DNA of 64,000 nucleotides from positions 62,001 to 126,000 of the forward strand of contig JANQED010000165.1 of NCBI GenBank assembly GCA_028278545.1, read 5' to 3'. This document shows positions 45,018 to 55,049 of the stretch, in pieces (position 1 is the first letter of the stretch; each line of letters begins with the position of its first letter). The notes beneath the pieces are model-generated. The model made no database searches, had not been told where the DNA came from, and saw only the letters and a program-made list of their open reading frames with translations. This DNA comes from Anaerolineales bacterium (lineage in GTDB: Bacteria; Chloroflexota; Anaerolineae; Anaerolineales; UBA11858). Both the position numbers and the translations under genes were made by a program.

Positions 45018-46151
45018 ATGACAGAAAGCGAAATGAAAAAACCTGCTTTGGGCTGGAGGTTGCCATTCTCAATAAGAATTGAGCCGCGCATTGATAATCC
45101 GCCAAAATGGTTTTCTCCGATGCTCTCGGTGATTGCTGTGGTTTTTGCCTTGTTGATCGGCGCGCTGGTAATTTGGCTGGGAGGCGGTGATCCCTGGGCC
45201 GCATACTCCCACATCGCCAGATACTCATTTGGCAGCGTTGGCGTGCTCTCCGACACGATGGTCAAAGCCATTCCCCTAATGTTGGTGGGTTTGGCCTGTT
45301 CGATTGCTTTCCGCATGAAATTGTGGAATATCGGTGCTGAAGGTCAATTCTTCCTGGGCGTTTTTGGGGCCAGCCTGGTTGTGCTGTTGCCTGTATTGCC
45401 AGAAGATGCCCCGCAATGGCTCTTCATAATTACTATGATCATCTCCGGGATGCTTTTTGGCGCACTTTGGGGTTTCATCCCCGGCTTTCTCAAAGCGCGC
45501 TATAACGTCAACGAGATCATCTCAACCCTGATGATGAACTATATTGCCATCGAGTGGAACAATTATTTCATCTACGCGGTCTGGTCTGAAGGAGGCTTCC
45601 AAATGTCGCGCATGTTCCAGCGCAATGCCTGGCTGCCGCGCCTCTCCGATCTCGGCACGACGATGCCTTTCTTCCGGGGGCTGACCACTCATATGGGATT
45701 GCTTTTCGCTTTGATTGCAGCGGTGGTCCTGTGGTGGATCTTGGCCAAGAGCCAGTGGGGTTATGAGATCCGTCTGATTGGTGACAACCCGCGCGCAGCC
45801 GAATACGCCGGTATTTCGATCAAAAAGAACATTATTTTTGTGATGCTGCTTTCCGGTGCTTTGGCCGGCTTGGCAGGGATGTCAGAAATTACCGGAGTTG
45901 TACACCGTTTGCAGGGTGCCATTTCCCCGGGCTATGGTTTTACGGGCATTATCATCGCCTGGCTTGCAAAACTTAATCCTTTGGCTGTGATCTTGGCTTC
46001 GATTTTATTCGGTGCCTTGATTCTGGCTGGGCGGGAAGTCCAGCCCTCGGGCATTCCCACATTGATCCAGGGCGTGATCATGGTCGCCTTGATTGCCAGT
46101 GATTATTTCTTGCGCAATCGAGTTACGATTGTACGCCGCGTGGAGGAATAA
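45018..46151 (+). CDS. ABC permease 1 (YufP/BMP type)
   Basis: A 377-aa inner-membrane permease with about eight to ten helices, family BPD_transp_2. EGQFFLGVFGA and the coupling-region WGYEIRLIGDNPRAAEYAGISI are characteristic. AAGGAG precedes the ATG, 2 bases after the ATPase stop. Forms a heterodimer with the next permease to import nucleosides. Confidence 0.94.
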   Translation: MTESEMKKPALGWRLPFSIRIEPRIDNPPKWFSPMLSVIAVVFALLIGALVIWLGGGDPWAAYSHIARYSFGSVGVLSDTMVKAIPLMLVGLACSIAFRMKLWNIGAEGQFFLGVFGASLVVLLPVLPEDAPQWLFIITMIISGMLFGALWGFIPGFLKARYNVNEIISTLMMNYIAIEWNNYFIYAVWSEGGFQMSRMFQRNAWLPRLSDLGTTMPFFRGLTTHMGLLFALIAAVVLWWILAKSQWGYEIRLIGDNPRAAEYAGISIKKNIIFVMLLSGALAGLAGMSEITGVVHRLQGAISPGYGFTGIIIAWLAKLNPLAVILASILFGALILAGREVQPSGIPTLIQGVIMVALIASDYFLRNRVTIVRRVEE

Positions 46152-46153
46152 CT

Positions 46154-47125
46154 ATGGATTTGCTGATTATCTTAGCTTCGGGTGTCGCCACGGGGACGGT
46201 CCTTCTCTATGCAACCGTGGGGGAGGCCTTTGCTGAACGTTCGGGTATTATGAATTTGGGCGTGGAAGGGATGATGCTTATCGGGGCCATGTCCGCCTAT
46301 AAGGTTACTGCCGCCACGCAGAATCCCTGGCTGGGATTGTTGGTGGCGATGTTTGCCGCGGGTGCTATCAGCCAGGTGCATGCCTTTATTGCCATCACCC
46401 TCCAGGCTGACCAGGTGATCAGTGGTTTGGCGCTGAACTTCCTGGCAACCGGGATCAGTCTGGTGCTGGGCGAGGGCCTCACCAGTCTGCGGGACGTCGT
46501 GCCTCAATTGCCCAATTTCACCGTCCCAGTTTTGTCTCAAATCCCTATTTTGGGCAAAGTATTCTTCGATAACCATAGCATCATGGTGTATATCGGTTTT
46601 ATCTTTGTGCCCTTGGCCTGGTACTACATCAACCGAACCCGCCCTGGAATGCATCTGCGCGCTGTGGGTGAATACCCTGCTGCTGCTGACACGCTGGGGA
46701 TTCGTGTTTACGTGCTGCGCTACTATTACGTGTTTGTTGGCGGGATACTGGCAGGCCTGGCTGGGGCAACGATCAGCCTGTCGATATCCCCGGGCTGGTT
46801 CGGCGCATTGACGACCGCCGGCCAGGGTTGGATCGCGGTTGGATTGGTGATCTTCGCTCAATGGGATCCATTCCGAGCAGCTTTCGGCGCTTATACATTC
46901 GGCGCTTTGCGACGCCTGGTGCTGGACATTCAAGGACCATCCACCCTTTTGGGCTTGGCAAACCCGTTTTTCTACAACCCGCATTATGCTTTCTTCCTTA
47001 AGATGCTGCCGTTTGCTTTCACCGTTGTTGTGCTGGTGATTGGCTCGCGGGAGGCCAACCGTAAACGTATCGGCACGCCGGCAGCCTTGGGCTTGCCGTA
47101 CATCCGAGGCCAACGCGGTTTATAA
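46154..47125 (+). CDS. ABC permease 2 (YufQ/BMP type)
   Basis: A 323-aa permease of the same family: EGMMLIGAMSAY near the N terminus, GMHLRAVGEYPAAADTLGI coupling helix and GQGWIAVGLVIFAQWDP near the end. GGAGG precedes the ATG, 3 bases past the first permease. Last gene of the importer, followed by a terminator. Confidence 0.94.
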   Translation: MDLLIILASGVATGTVLLYATVGEAFAERSGIMNLGVEGMMLIGAMSAYKVTAATQNPWLGLLVAMFAAGAISQVHAFIAITLQADQVISGLALNFLATGISLVLGEGLTSLRDVVPQLPNFTVPVLSQIPILGKVFFDNHSIMVYIGFIFVPLAWYYINRTRPGMHLRAVGEYPAAADTLGIRVYVLRYYYVFVGGILAGLAGATISLSISPGWFGALTTAGQGWIAVGLVIFAQWDPFRAAFGAYTFGALRRLVLDIQGPSTLLGLANPFFYNPHYAFFLKMLPFAFTVVVLVIGSREANRKRIGTPAALGLPYIRGQRGL

Positions 47126-47158
47126 CGAAATTTGGATGTATTTCCCTCTTTTCAGAAG

Positions 47159-47204
47159 CCGCAGAGGTGGCCGGGTTTGCTCGGCAACTCTGCGGTGATT
47201 TTTC
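47159..47204 (+). terminator. Terminator after the importer
   Basis: CCGCAGAG and CTCTGCGG form the base of a hairpin whose upper stem is G-U rich (GGCCG/CGGCAA); TGATTTTT follows. It separates the importer from adenine deaminase 2, which may therefore have its own start or rely on read-through. Confidence 0.7.
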
Positions 47205-47223
47205 AGCGTAAATTGGTGCCTAA

Positions 47224-48984
47224 ATGATCCTGACTCTCGAAGAACGGCGAAAGTTAATTCAAGCTGGACTCGGTGAAGTGCCATTAGATTTGCTGATCGA
47301 GAATGTCCAGGTGGTCAATGTGTATACCGGCCGTGTTGAACCTGGTGCTATCGGTATTGTCGATGGCCGCATTGTCACCCCGTACGCGCAAGGTTACGAC
47401 GCTGAACGTGTGCTGGATGGTGGCGGCCGTTACGCCATGCCAGGGTTTATCGACACCCATGTGCACATCGATTCGACCCTGGTCATCCCTGAAAACCTTT
47501 CTCATCTGATTGTCCCGCACGGCACGACGGCCATGTTGGCTGATCCCATGGAAGTCGCCAACGTGGCCGGGTTGGAGGGGTTGAAGGCACTGACGAATAC
47601 GATTTCCCAGTTACCTTATCACATCTTCTTGGAAGTCTCATCGCGCGTCCCCACCGCGCCTGGCCTGGAAACCACCGGCGGCGAACTTGATTTGCTCGAT
47701 GTGCGTGAAATTTTGTGCTGGCCGGAGGCCGTCAGCCTGGGCGAATTAGACCCCTCCAAAGTGTTGGCAGTACGCGATGAATACCTGTTGAAAGTCGAAG
47801 CGGCGCAAACATTGGGCAAGATTTGCAATGGTCACGCCGTGGGACGGGTGGGGAAGGAGCTCGTGGCTTATGCCTGCGGCGGCCTGTCTGATGACCACGA
47901 GTGCGTTGACTATGCCGAGGCCCTCACCCGCCTGCAACTGGGCATGGCCGTCTTGATCCGTGAGGGGAGCACCGAACGGAATTTGGACCTGATCTTGAAG
48001 GGGATGGTCGAGGATGGGTTCTACAACTCGCCTCATCTGATGTTCTGCACCGACGATAAGCATCCTGATGAGATCCTTGAGGAGGGGCATATCGATTTCA
48101 TGGTCAACCGCGCCATCGAGTTGGGCGTACCGCCCATCACCGCCATCCAAATGGCTACCATCAACGCGGCCAAGCATTTTCGCATCGAACACCTTGTAGG
48201 CAGCCTGGCCCCGGCGCGCTGGGCAGATATCATCTTGGCTGAAGACCTGGAGCCTATCGTCCCCGGGGATGTCTATTTCAAGGGCCAGCATGTCGCCAGC
48301 GACGGCAAATTGATCGTCGCCCCACCTGAAGCAGATTACCCAGAGTGGATCTATCAGACCGTGGATGTTACCCACGGCAAACAAGCCGGAGATTTTGTGC
48401 TTGCAGCGGACGGTGAGAAAGCGAAGGTTTGGGTGATCGATCTTTACCCCGATCAGATCATCAATGAGCAGGTTCAGGCCGAACTCCCGGTTGTCGATGG
48501 CTGCGTGGTACCCGATGTAGCCAATGATATTCTCAAACTGGCGGTGGTCGAACGTCATGGGGTAAACGGCAATATTGGGGTCACTTTTGTGCGCGGCTTT
48601 GGGATGCGAGACGGGGCCCTGGCTTCTTCTGTGGCCCACGATCATCACAATATCATCGTCGCCGGAACCAACGATGCTGATATGGCTGCCTGTGTACAGG
48701 CCATCGAGGAGATGCAGGGCGGCCTGGCGATTGCCTCGGGCGGGGAAGTGTTGGGAAAGCTGCCTCTGCCTATCGCCGGCTTGATGAGTGAAGCGCCCGT
48801 CGATCAAGTGATCGACAACCTGGAAGAGATCAACCAGATATATCGGGATTTGGGCGGCGCTCTGCCGGCCCCCTTTATGACGATTTCTTTCATTGGGCTA
48901 CCCACCGTTCCCAAGCTGGGACTGACGGATATGGGGCTGGTTGATGTGCTCGAACATACCCTGATCAGCCCCTTTGTGGGTTGA
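47224..48984 (+). CDS. ade: Adenine deaminase 2
   Basis: A 586-aa amidohydrolase of the Ade family. DTHVHIDST replaces the DAHMHVES of the first copy, keeping the two metal histidines; DPMEVANVAG, CTDDKH and GFGMRDGALASSVAHDHHN complete the set. It is clearly diverged from the first copy throughout, so this is not a recent duplication and its substrate (adenine, guanine-like or another 6-aminopurine) may differ. The ribosome binding site is weak. Confidence 0.93.
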   Translation: MILTLEERRKLIQAGLGEVPLDLLIENVQVVNVYTGRVEPGAIGIVDGRIVTPYAQGYDAERVLDGGGRYAMPGFIDTHVHIDSTLVIPENLSHLIVPHGTTAMLADPMEVANVAGLEGLKALTNTISQLPYHIFLEVSSRVPTAPGLETTGGELDLLDVREILCWPEAVSLGELDPSKVLAVRDEYLLKVEAAQTLGKICNGHAVGRVGKELVAYACGGLSDDHECVDYAEALTRLQLGMAVLIREGSTERNLDLILKGMVEDGFYNSPHLMFCTDDKHPDEILEEGHIDFMVNRAIELGVPPITAIQMATINAAKHFRIEHLVGSLAPARWADIILAEDLEPIVPGDVYFKGQHVASDGKLIVAPPEADYPEWIYQTVDVTHGKQAGDFVLAADGEKAKVWVIDLYPDQIINEQVQAELPVVDGCVVPDVANDILKLAVVERHGVNGNIGVTFVRGFGMRDGALASSVAHDHHNIIVAGTNDADMAACVQAIEEMQGGLAIASGGEVLGKLPLPIAGLMSEAPVDQVIDNLEEINQIYRDLGGALPAPFMTISFIGLPTVPKLGLTDMGLVDVLEHTLISPFVG

Positions 48985-49024
48985 TGAATAATGTTTTGTA
49001 GCGATCCAGATGGAGTAATCACCG

Positions 49025-49897
49025 ATGCTGGAATTTGATTTTTTGCAGCCCCAATCCTTAGCGGAATTGATGGTTGCGCTGGATGAGACCGGCGGCAGCA
49101 TCCTCGCCGGCGGCACGGATGTCATCCCCAGGATGCGCAGTAACCTGTTCTCGGCTTCGACGTTGGTCGATGTCAGCAAGATCGGCGAGTTGAGTTTCAT
49201 TGAAGAGCGCGCTGGCGAGATTGTGATCGGTGCGTTGACCACCCATGCTGAACTGATGAACTCCGAGGTGCTACGGTCAGCCAACCCGGCCCTGGTGGAC
49301 GCCGCGGCCAGCGTCGGCTGCAACCAGACTCGCCAGCGAGGCACCTTGGGCGGCAATCTCGCCAACGCCTCCCCGGCAGCGGATACCGTTCCTCCATTGT
49401 TAGTTTTCGATGCCCAAGTGCGGCTGGTGAGCAGCGATTCTGAGCGCACTTTGCCGCTGATAGATTTCTTTGTTGGGCCTGGGAAGACGAGATTAGGGCC
49501 TGCAGAAGTGATTCACACGGTTTCGTTTCCCCGTCTGACGGGTGCCTGGGGCGCGGCTTTCCAGAAAATAGGCAAGCGTAGCGGGATGGCTATCGCTGTG
49601 GTCAGTGCCGCGGCCGCGGTTGTGCTCGATGAAACTGGCAAGGTCTCGGATGCCAGATTGGCCCTGGGGTCAGTGGCCCCCACGGTGGTGCGCAGCCCCA
49701 AAGCCGAATCCATACTCCAGGGGCAGCAACCCACCCCAAAGTTGATCAAGGCTGCCGCCCAAGCCTCGGCTGGGGATATTTCCCCCATCAGCGACGTGCG
49801 CTCGACTGCCGAATATCGCCGTCACGCCGCGACGGTTCTGGCTGAACGGGCATTTCAGCAGGCCGTCGATCAAGCTGTGTCTTTGGTAGGAGCTTGA
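49025..49897 (+). CDS. Xanthine dehydrogenase-type FAD subunit
   Basis: A 290-aa medium subunit of a molybdenum hydroxylase. AGGTDVIPRMR near residue 28 is the FAD pyrophosphate site, and RGTLGGNLANASPAAD near 105 the second FAD motif; a CODH-C C-terminal domain follows. It passes electrons from the 2Fe-2S clusters to NAD or another acceptor. It begins the FAD-FeS-Mo run, with TGGAG upstream. Confidence 0.93.
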   Translation: MLEFDFLQPQSLAELMVALDETGGSILAGGTDVIPRMRSNLFSASTLVDVSKIGELSFIEERAGEIVIGALTTHAELMNSEVLRSANPALVDAAASVGCNQTRQRGTLGGNLANASPAADTVPPLLVFDAQVRLVSSDSERTLPLIDFFVGPGKTRLGPAEVIHTVSFPRLTGAWGAAFQKIGKRSGMAIAVVSAAAAVVLDETGKVSDARLALGSVAPTVVRSPKAESILQGQQPTPKLIKAAAQASAGDISPISDVRSTAEYRRHAATVLAERAFQQAVDQAVSLVGA

Positions 49898-49898
49898 T

Positions 49899-50378
49899 GT
49901 GAAATCGATCCAGATATCATTTGTTGTGAACGGCAAAGCGGTAACCCTGAGCAGCGCGCCCAACCGCACTTTGTTGGAAATCCTGCGTGACGACCTGGGC
50001 CTGACTGGCGCTAAGGACGCCTGCGGCGGGGAGGGGGAGTGCGGCGCATGTACGGTGATCATGGACGGGGCAGCGATCAACGCCTGCCTGGTCTTCATCG
50101 GACAGGCTGATGGAAGTTCTGTTGAGACCATTGAAGGGCTTGAGGATAACGGAAATCTGCATCCGTTACAGCGTACCTTTGTGGAAGCGGGCGCCGTTCA
50201 GTGTGGATACTGTACCCCGGGCGTAATTATGGCATCCAAAGCCTTGCTAGATGAGAACCCCAACCCTAGCAATGTCGAGATCCGTGAGGGTCTGTCTGGA
50301 AATCTGTGCCGCTGCACCGGCTATGTCAAGATCGTTGAGGCTGTGCGCATGGCCGCCGAGGAGATCAGCCATGCCTAG
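49899..50378 (+). CDS. Xanthine dehydrogenase-type 2Fe-2S subunit
   Basis: A 159-aa small subunit beginning with GTG one base after the FAD subunit stop. CGGEGECGAC is the plant-ferredoxin-type cluster, and CGYCTPG with CRCTGY the second cluster. Length is normal. Its stop lies 8 bases past the start of the Mo subunit gene, so these are coupled. Confidence 0.95.
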   Translation: MKSIQISFVVNGKAVTLSSAPNRTLLEILRDDLGLTGAKDACGGEGECGACTVIMDGAAINACLVFIGQADGSSVETIEGLEDNGNLHPLQRTFVEAGAVQCGYCTPGVIMASKALLDENPNPSNVEIREGLSGNLCRCTGYVKIVEAVRMAAEEISHA

Positions 50379-52638
50379 CAAGACGATTACCCTCGGCAAA
50401 AGCGAATTGCGCAAAGATGCCTGGGCCAAGGCGACCGGCGCGGCGCAGTATGTGGCCGATATCAAGCACGAGGATTTGCGTTATGGAGCGGTCGTGCGTT
50501 CGACCGTTCACCATGGGCGGTTGGTAGCTGTGGATGCTTCGGCGGCTCAAGAAGCCCCTGGAGTTTTAAGAGTGATTACGGGGGGAGATATCCCCGGCGA
50601 GAAAGCCTTCGGCGCGCTGGTACATGATCAGCCGCCACTGGTGGTGGATTTGATCCGCCATTTGGGCGAGCCCATTGCCGTCGTGATCGCTGAGACGAAG
50701 GCTGCTGCCGAGCGGGCAGCTAAGCTGGTCGAGGTTGAGTACGAGGCTATCGAGCCGGTTCACGATCCCCAGGAGGCCGTGGCGCCTGAAGCCCCTCGGC
50801 TATACACCGAAGGTAACCTGATCTCCCATTACGAAATCAAAGATGGCGATGTGGCGAGTGGCTTCGCTGAAGCCGATATTGTTTTAGAGGATACTTTCTC
50901 TGTGCCGCTGGTTTCCCCGGCCTATTTGGAGACCGAAAACGCCGTGGCGCGCTGGAACGCGGATGACACCCTGACCGTGTGGGTCAGTTCGCAGCACCCC
51001 TTCACCGATCAACTGGAGATCGCGGCCACACTGGGTATTCCCGCCGAGAAAGTGCAGGTCAAAAGCGCTGTGATCGGCGGCGCTTTTGGCGGCAAGGAAG
51101 ACGCCAGCATCGCCATCCTGGCTGCGCTGGCTGCCTGGGCTGTCAAGGGCACGGTCAAATTGGTCAACTCCCGCCAGGAGTCCTTCTGGGCGCACCCCAA
51201 ACGTCATCCAGCCCAAATTGAGCTCAAGTTAGGGGCCAAGAAAGACGGCACTTTTGTGGCCTTGCAGGCCAAAGCCCACGTCGATACCGGGGCCTTTGCT
51301 TCCTATGGCCCGGCGGTTGGCATCATCCTCACCGAGACGCTGGCCGGTTCCTATCGTGTGCCCAATGTCGATTTGGAAACGGTTGTTGCCTACACCAATA
51401 ATCCCCTGGCTGGAGCCATGCGCGGCTTTGGCAGCCCGCAATCACACTTTGCCATCGAGAGCATGGTAGATATGCTGGCTGTTGAATTGGGCTTGGACAC
51501 CGTCGAAGTGCGCCGGAAGAATATATTGCGTGTAGGCGACAAGATGTTCACGGGTGTGATCGTCAACGAGACGGCCAACAGTTTGCCCGAATGTCTCAGT
51601 CATGCCGAAGAGGTGCTCAAGAGATTCGAGGCCATCGAGCCGACCGCGGGCAAGGTCGCTGGCAGCGGCCTGGCGCTGGTGATGCAGTCCATGGGCTTGG
51701 GTGCCAAAGTGCCCGATGATTCGACCCAGGGCCTGGAGTGGCTGCCCGACGGCAGCGTGGCGGTCCATCTGGGCTCCCCCGATTTAGGGCAGGGCCTGAC
51801 GATGATCGCCGAACAGATCGCCGCCGAGACCCTGGAACTGCCCTACGAGCAAGTCAAAAGCATTGATTTGGACACCTGGCGTTCTCCCAATGGCAATGTC
51901 ACCTGCGCTTCACGGATGACCTATATGGTCGGCAACGCCCTGGTGGATGCCGCCGAGCAACTCAAGTCCCAAATGCTGGCCCAGGCCGCCCGGCTGCTGA
52001 ATCAGCCCCAAGATCGCCTCACATATCAAGGTGGTGAGGTGGTCACCGCGGGTGGTGAAAGGATTGCCGTCAAAGAGATCGTCAGCCGGGCTGCCGACGA
52101 TGGCATTGCACTCCAAAGCGAAGCCACTTTCAGCTTCCCCTATCCCGAGGAGACCACGCCACAGCACTTGCCCATTGGTATGCCCCATGTGTTGTTCTGT
52201 TTTGGAGCCCAGATCGCCCGCGTGGAAGTCGATCCCGAACTGGGCACCGTGGATGTCACCCACCTGGCCGCTGTTCATGATGTCGGCAGGGTGATCAGTA
52301 GGCCCGGTGTGGAGGGCCAAATCGAGGGGGGCGCAGCCATGGGGGTGGGGTATGCCTTGTTTGAGAGCATGGATTTGAAACCTGACGGGGGCTGGGTGGA
52401 TAATTTCACCGAATATTTGATCCCAACTTCCAAGGATATGCCGCCATCTTTCGAAAACATTATTTTGGAAATCCCTGAAGAGAGCGGCCCCTTTGGCGCG
52501 AAAGGCATTGGTGAAGTCACAGTGCCGCCCACCGCACCGGCGGTCGCTAATGCGGTTTATGATGCTATCGGTGTGCGGGTGAAGTCATTGCCTCTCACGC
52601 CAGAGAAACTGATCCATATTAGGAGTAACGCTGAATGA
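50371..52638 (+). CDS. Xanthine dehydrogenase-type molybdopterin subunit
   Basis: A 755-aa large subunit starting at the ATG at 50371 (MPSKTITL); a longer reading upstream lies within the FeS gene. GGAFGGKED, AMRGFGSPQSHFA and GAKGIGE (with the catalytic Glu) are the Mo-cofactor and active-site motifs of the xanthine oxidase family. The protein would hydroxylate hypoxanthine to xanthine or a related heterocycle. No XdhC or MocA maturation gene is seen in the window. It overlaps the PLP enzyme that follows by 4 bases. Confidence 0.94.
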   Translation: MPSKTITLGKSELRKDAWAKATGAAQYVADIKHEDLRYGAVVRSTVHHGRLVAVDASAAQEAPGVLRVITGGDIPGEKAFGALVHDQPPLVVDLIRHLGEPIAVVIAETKAAAERAAKLVEVEYEAIEPVHDPQEAVAPEAPRLYTEGNLISHYEIKDGDVASGFAEADIVLEDTFSVPLVSPAYLETENAVARWNADDTLTVWVSSQHPFTDQLEIAATLGIPAEKVQVKSAVIGGAFGGKEDASIAILAALAAWAVKGTVKLVNSRQESFWAHPKRHPAQIELKLGAKKDGTFVALQAKAHVDTGAFASYGPAVGIILTETLAGSYRVPNVDLETVVAYTNNPLAGAMRGFGSPQSHFAIESMVDMLAVELGLDTVEVRRKNILRVGDKMFTGVIVNETANSLPECLSHAEEVLKRFEAIEPTAGKVAGSGLALVMQSMGLGAKVPDDSTQGLEWLPDGSVAVHLGSPDLGQGLTMIAEQIAAETLELPYEQVKSIDLDTWRSPNGNVTCASRMTYMVGNALVDAAEQLKSQMLAQAARLLNQPQDRLTYQGGEVVTAGGERIAVKEIVSRAADDGIALQSEATFSFPYPEETTPQHLPIGMPHVLFCFGAQIARVEVDPELGTVDVTHLAAVHDVGRVISRPGVEGQIEGGAAMGVGYALFESMDLKPDGGWVDNFTEYLIPTSKDMPPSFENIILEIPEESGPFGAKGIGEVTVPPTAPAVANAVYDAIGVRVKSLPLTPEKLIHIRSNAE

Positions 52639-53870
52639 GCAAGTTCACAGGCTATCGATGTTCCGTATGCGCCGCCAACTATGGCCCCGATGAAGTCACT
52701 TACACCTGCCCGGTAGATGGCGGCAATCTGGACGTTCTGCTGGATTATGAAGGGATCAAAGAACTTTCTGTAGATGATCTGATCCTCCAGGATGAGCCAT
52801 CCCTGTGGCGTTATCTGCCCCTGCTGCCGGTCTCCAACCCCGGGGGATACGGCACTCCCCTTCGGGCTGCTGGCTGGACCCCGGTTTTTTCGCCTACCCC
52901 CCTGGAGGAGAAGCTGGGACTGAAAAATCTGTGGATCAAAGACGAAAGCAGCAACCCGACTGCTTCCTTCAAAGATCGGGCCAGCGCCGTGCTGCTGGCT
53001 CGCGCCCGTGAGATCGAGGCCGAGATCGTCGTCACCGCTTCCACGGGCAACGCCGGGGCTGCCCTGGCGGGGTTAGCCGCCGCGGTCGGTCACAAAGCGG
53101 TCATTTTCGCCCCCAAGACCGCCCCGCCTGCCAAAATCGCCCAGTTGCAAGTCTTTGGAGCCAAAGTCTTGCTTGTCGATGGCAACTATGACGCTGCTTT
53201 CGATCTTTCCGTACAGGCATCAAAAGAGTTTGGCTGGTACTGCCGCAATACCGGCTACAACCCCTTCACCGCGGAGGGCAAGAAGACCGCTGCCTTCGAG
53301 ATTTGGGAACAGGTGATGAAAGATTCGAGCATCGAGCATCAATTTTCGATTTTCGTTTCCGTTGGTGATGGCAATATCATCTCCGGCATCCACAAAGGCT
53401 TTAAGGATTTACTCGAACTTGGGCTGATCGAAGCTGTGCCGCGGATATTTGGGGTACAGTCAGATGAGTCCGCCGCGATCGCAAACGCCTTCAATGCCGG
53501 CAGCGAAGAGATCAAGCCGGTCAGCGCCACGACGCGTGCCGACAGCATCTCGGTGGATATGCCTCGGGATGGCCTGCGGGCCCTGCGGGCCGCCACGCAG
53601 ACCGGAGGTGCTTATGTGCTCGTCCCTGATAGCGAGATCATCGCTTCTATCGCTGAATTAGGAAAGGTGGGTATCTTTGCAGAACCCGCCGGTGCGACAT
53701 CCTATGCTGGATTAGCCAAGGCTGTGAGCGACGGCTTGATCGGCCCCGATGATCCTGTCGTGGTTATGAACACCGGCAGCGGCCTCAAAGATGTCAAAGC
53801 AGCCATGCAGGCCGCAGGCGAAGCCCCAATCATCGAACCGACGATTGAGGCTGTCAAACAGTTTCTGTAG
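52635..53870 (+). CDS. Threonine-synthase-like PLP enzyme in the purine cluster
   Basis: A 411-aa fold-type-II PLP enzyme. An N-terminal zinc-ribbon-like segment (CSVCAANYG and CPVDGG) precedes the catalytic part; the PLP lysine is in NPTASFKDRA and the Asn-loop STGNAGAAL follows. It is annotated by likeness as threonine synthase, but it overlaps the Mo subunit (ATGA) and shares the purine operon, with no hom or thrB nearby. A lyase acting on a 2,3-diaminopropionate or a similar amino acid is a reasonable alternative. Confidence 0.88.
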   Translation: MSKFTGYRCSVCAANYGPDEVTYTCPVDGGNLDVLLDYEGIKELSVDDLILQDEPSLWRYLPLLPVSNPGGYGTPLRAAGWTPVFSPTPLEEKLGLKNLWIKDESSNPTASFKDRASAVLLARAREIEAEIVVTASTGNAGAALAGLAAAVGHKAVIFAPKTAPPAKIAQLQVFGAKVLLVDGNYDAAFDLSVQASKEFGWYCRNTGYNPFTAEGKKTAAFEIWEQVMKDSSIEHQFSIFVSVGDGNIISGIHKGFKDLLELGLIEAVPRIFGVQSDESAAIANAFNAGSEEIKPVSATTRADSISVDMPRDGLRALRAATQTGGAYVLVPDSEIIASIAELGKVGIFAEPAGATSYAGLAKAVSDGLIGPDDPVVVMNTGSGLKDVKAAMQAAGEAPIIEPTIEAVKQFL

Positions 53871-53947
53871 GGTGGGTTGTTATTACCACTTATAACCCTT
53901 AGCGTTATCCTGAAGGTGCATGGAACGGTGGTGGTTGATTAGGAGCT

Positions 53948-55048
53948 ATGGAACGGCACAGAGTATGGAGTAAGGAAGCCCGCTACCTGGCATTTGGGGG
54001 GCTGATCGTTATTCTGGTGGGTCTGATCTGGTATTTCAGGGCCGTGATCAGCCCGGTTGCGATTGCCGCCCTCCTGGCCTATGTGCTCTATCCCATTGTG
54101 AAGTTCCTATCTGAACGCACGCGCCTCTCTCACAGTATGGCGGTTGTGATTGTATACATTTTGGCTTTGGCTCTCCTGGCATCAACCCCGGTGATTATTG
54201 TGCCCACAGCCGTCAATCAAATCCGTTTGCTCTCTCAAAACGTAGAATCCCTGGTTACCCACTATAGCGAATTGCTGGAGACAACAGTCCACTTCATGAA
54301 TTGGACCTTTACCTGGGGGCAATTCCTCCCAGATGTGCCCGAGATTTCAACCGACATTTTTACGCCCCTGGCTGAGAGTGCTTTTGCCATCGTGGGGTTT
54401 GTAACCAAGAACTTCATGTGGGTGTTGGTCATATTGGTGAGTTTTTACTACTTCCTGCAAGACGGACATCGCCTGGGTGAAATCGTTATCCAACTGGCAC
54501 CTGAGTCGTATCAAGAGGACGTGCGAGAAATCCTCAAACGTCTGCGATATATCTGGTCGGACTATATGCGCAGCCAGTTGGCGTTTATGTTCGCTGTGGG
54601 CCTGATGGATTCTGTGGCTTGGTTGGCGATAGGATTGCCCGGCGCGATATTCTTAGGGCTGTTTACGGGTCTGACCAGCTTCGTGCATGAAATAGGGGCC
54701 ATTGTGTCGGGTGTGTTATCTGTTTTAGTGGCCCTGCTGGAGGGTTCTAACTTCCTGGAGATGTCCAACTTCTGGTTTGCGCTGCTGGTTTTCCTTCTCT
54801 ATATGATCCTGACCGGCATCAAGAATATTTGGCTGCGTCCCATCATCGTTGGTCGAACTGTTCACGTTCACCCTGGCATAGTCTTTGTTGTGGTTATTGG
54901 GGCTTTGGTATTTCATGGTGCATTGGCGGCATTCCTGGTAGTGCCAGTGCTGTTATCGCTCTGGGAAATTGGCGGTTATCTGCGTTTTCGGGCGCTTGGG
55001 TTACCCCCATTCCATGATGGGCCTGAAAATGGCCTGGAAGAAAGTTAA
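53948..55048 (+). CDS. AI-2E family transporter (PerM-like)
   Basis: A 366-aa membrane protein with about eight helices; the family core is [19 protein letters not shown] and the last third [21 protein letters not shown]. The family exports or imports varied solutes; the AI-2 label of the founding member should not be assumed. AGGAG precedes the ATG. It ends 2 bases before the GT2 gene. Confidence 0.88.
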   Translation: MERHRVWSKEARYLAFGGLIVILVGLIWYFRAVISPVAIAALLAYVLYPIVKFLSERTRLSHSMAVVIVYILALALLASTPVIIVPTAVNQIRLLSQNVESLVTHYSELLETTVHFMNWTFTWGQFLPDVPEISTDIFTPLAESAFAIVGFVTKNFMWVLVILVSFYYFLQDGHRLGEIVIQLAPESYQEDVREILKRLRYIWSDYMRSQLAFMFAVGLMDSVAWLAIGLPGAIFLGLFTGLTSFVHEIGAIVSGVLSVLVALLEGSNFLEMSNFWFALLVFLLYMILTGIKNIWLRPIIVGRTVHVHPGIVFVVVIGALVFHGALAAFLVVPVLLSLWEIGGYLRFRALGLPPFHDGPENGLEES

Positions 55049-55049
55049 A

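Noticed and set aside
46172-48807. Long minus-strand open frames (over 300 codons) opposite the permease and adenine deaminase 2 genes
   Set aside because: They mirror real genes on the other strand, lack ribosome binding sites and recognisable domains.
50251-50370. A longer Mo-subunit start within the FeS gene
   Set aside because: The first 40 residues are composition-odd and the ATG at 50371 begins the normal family N terminus.
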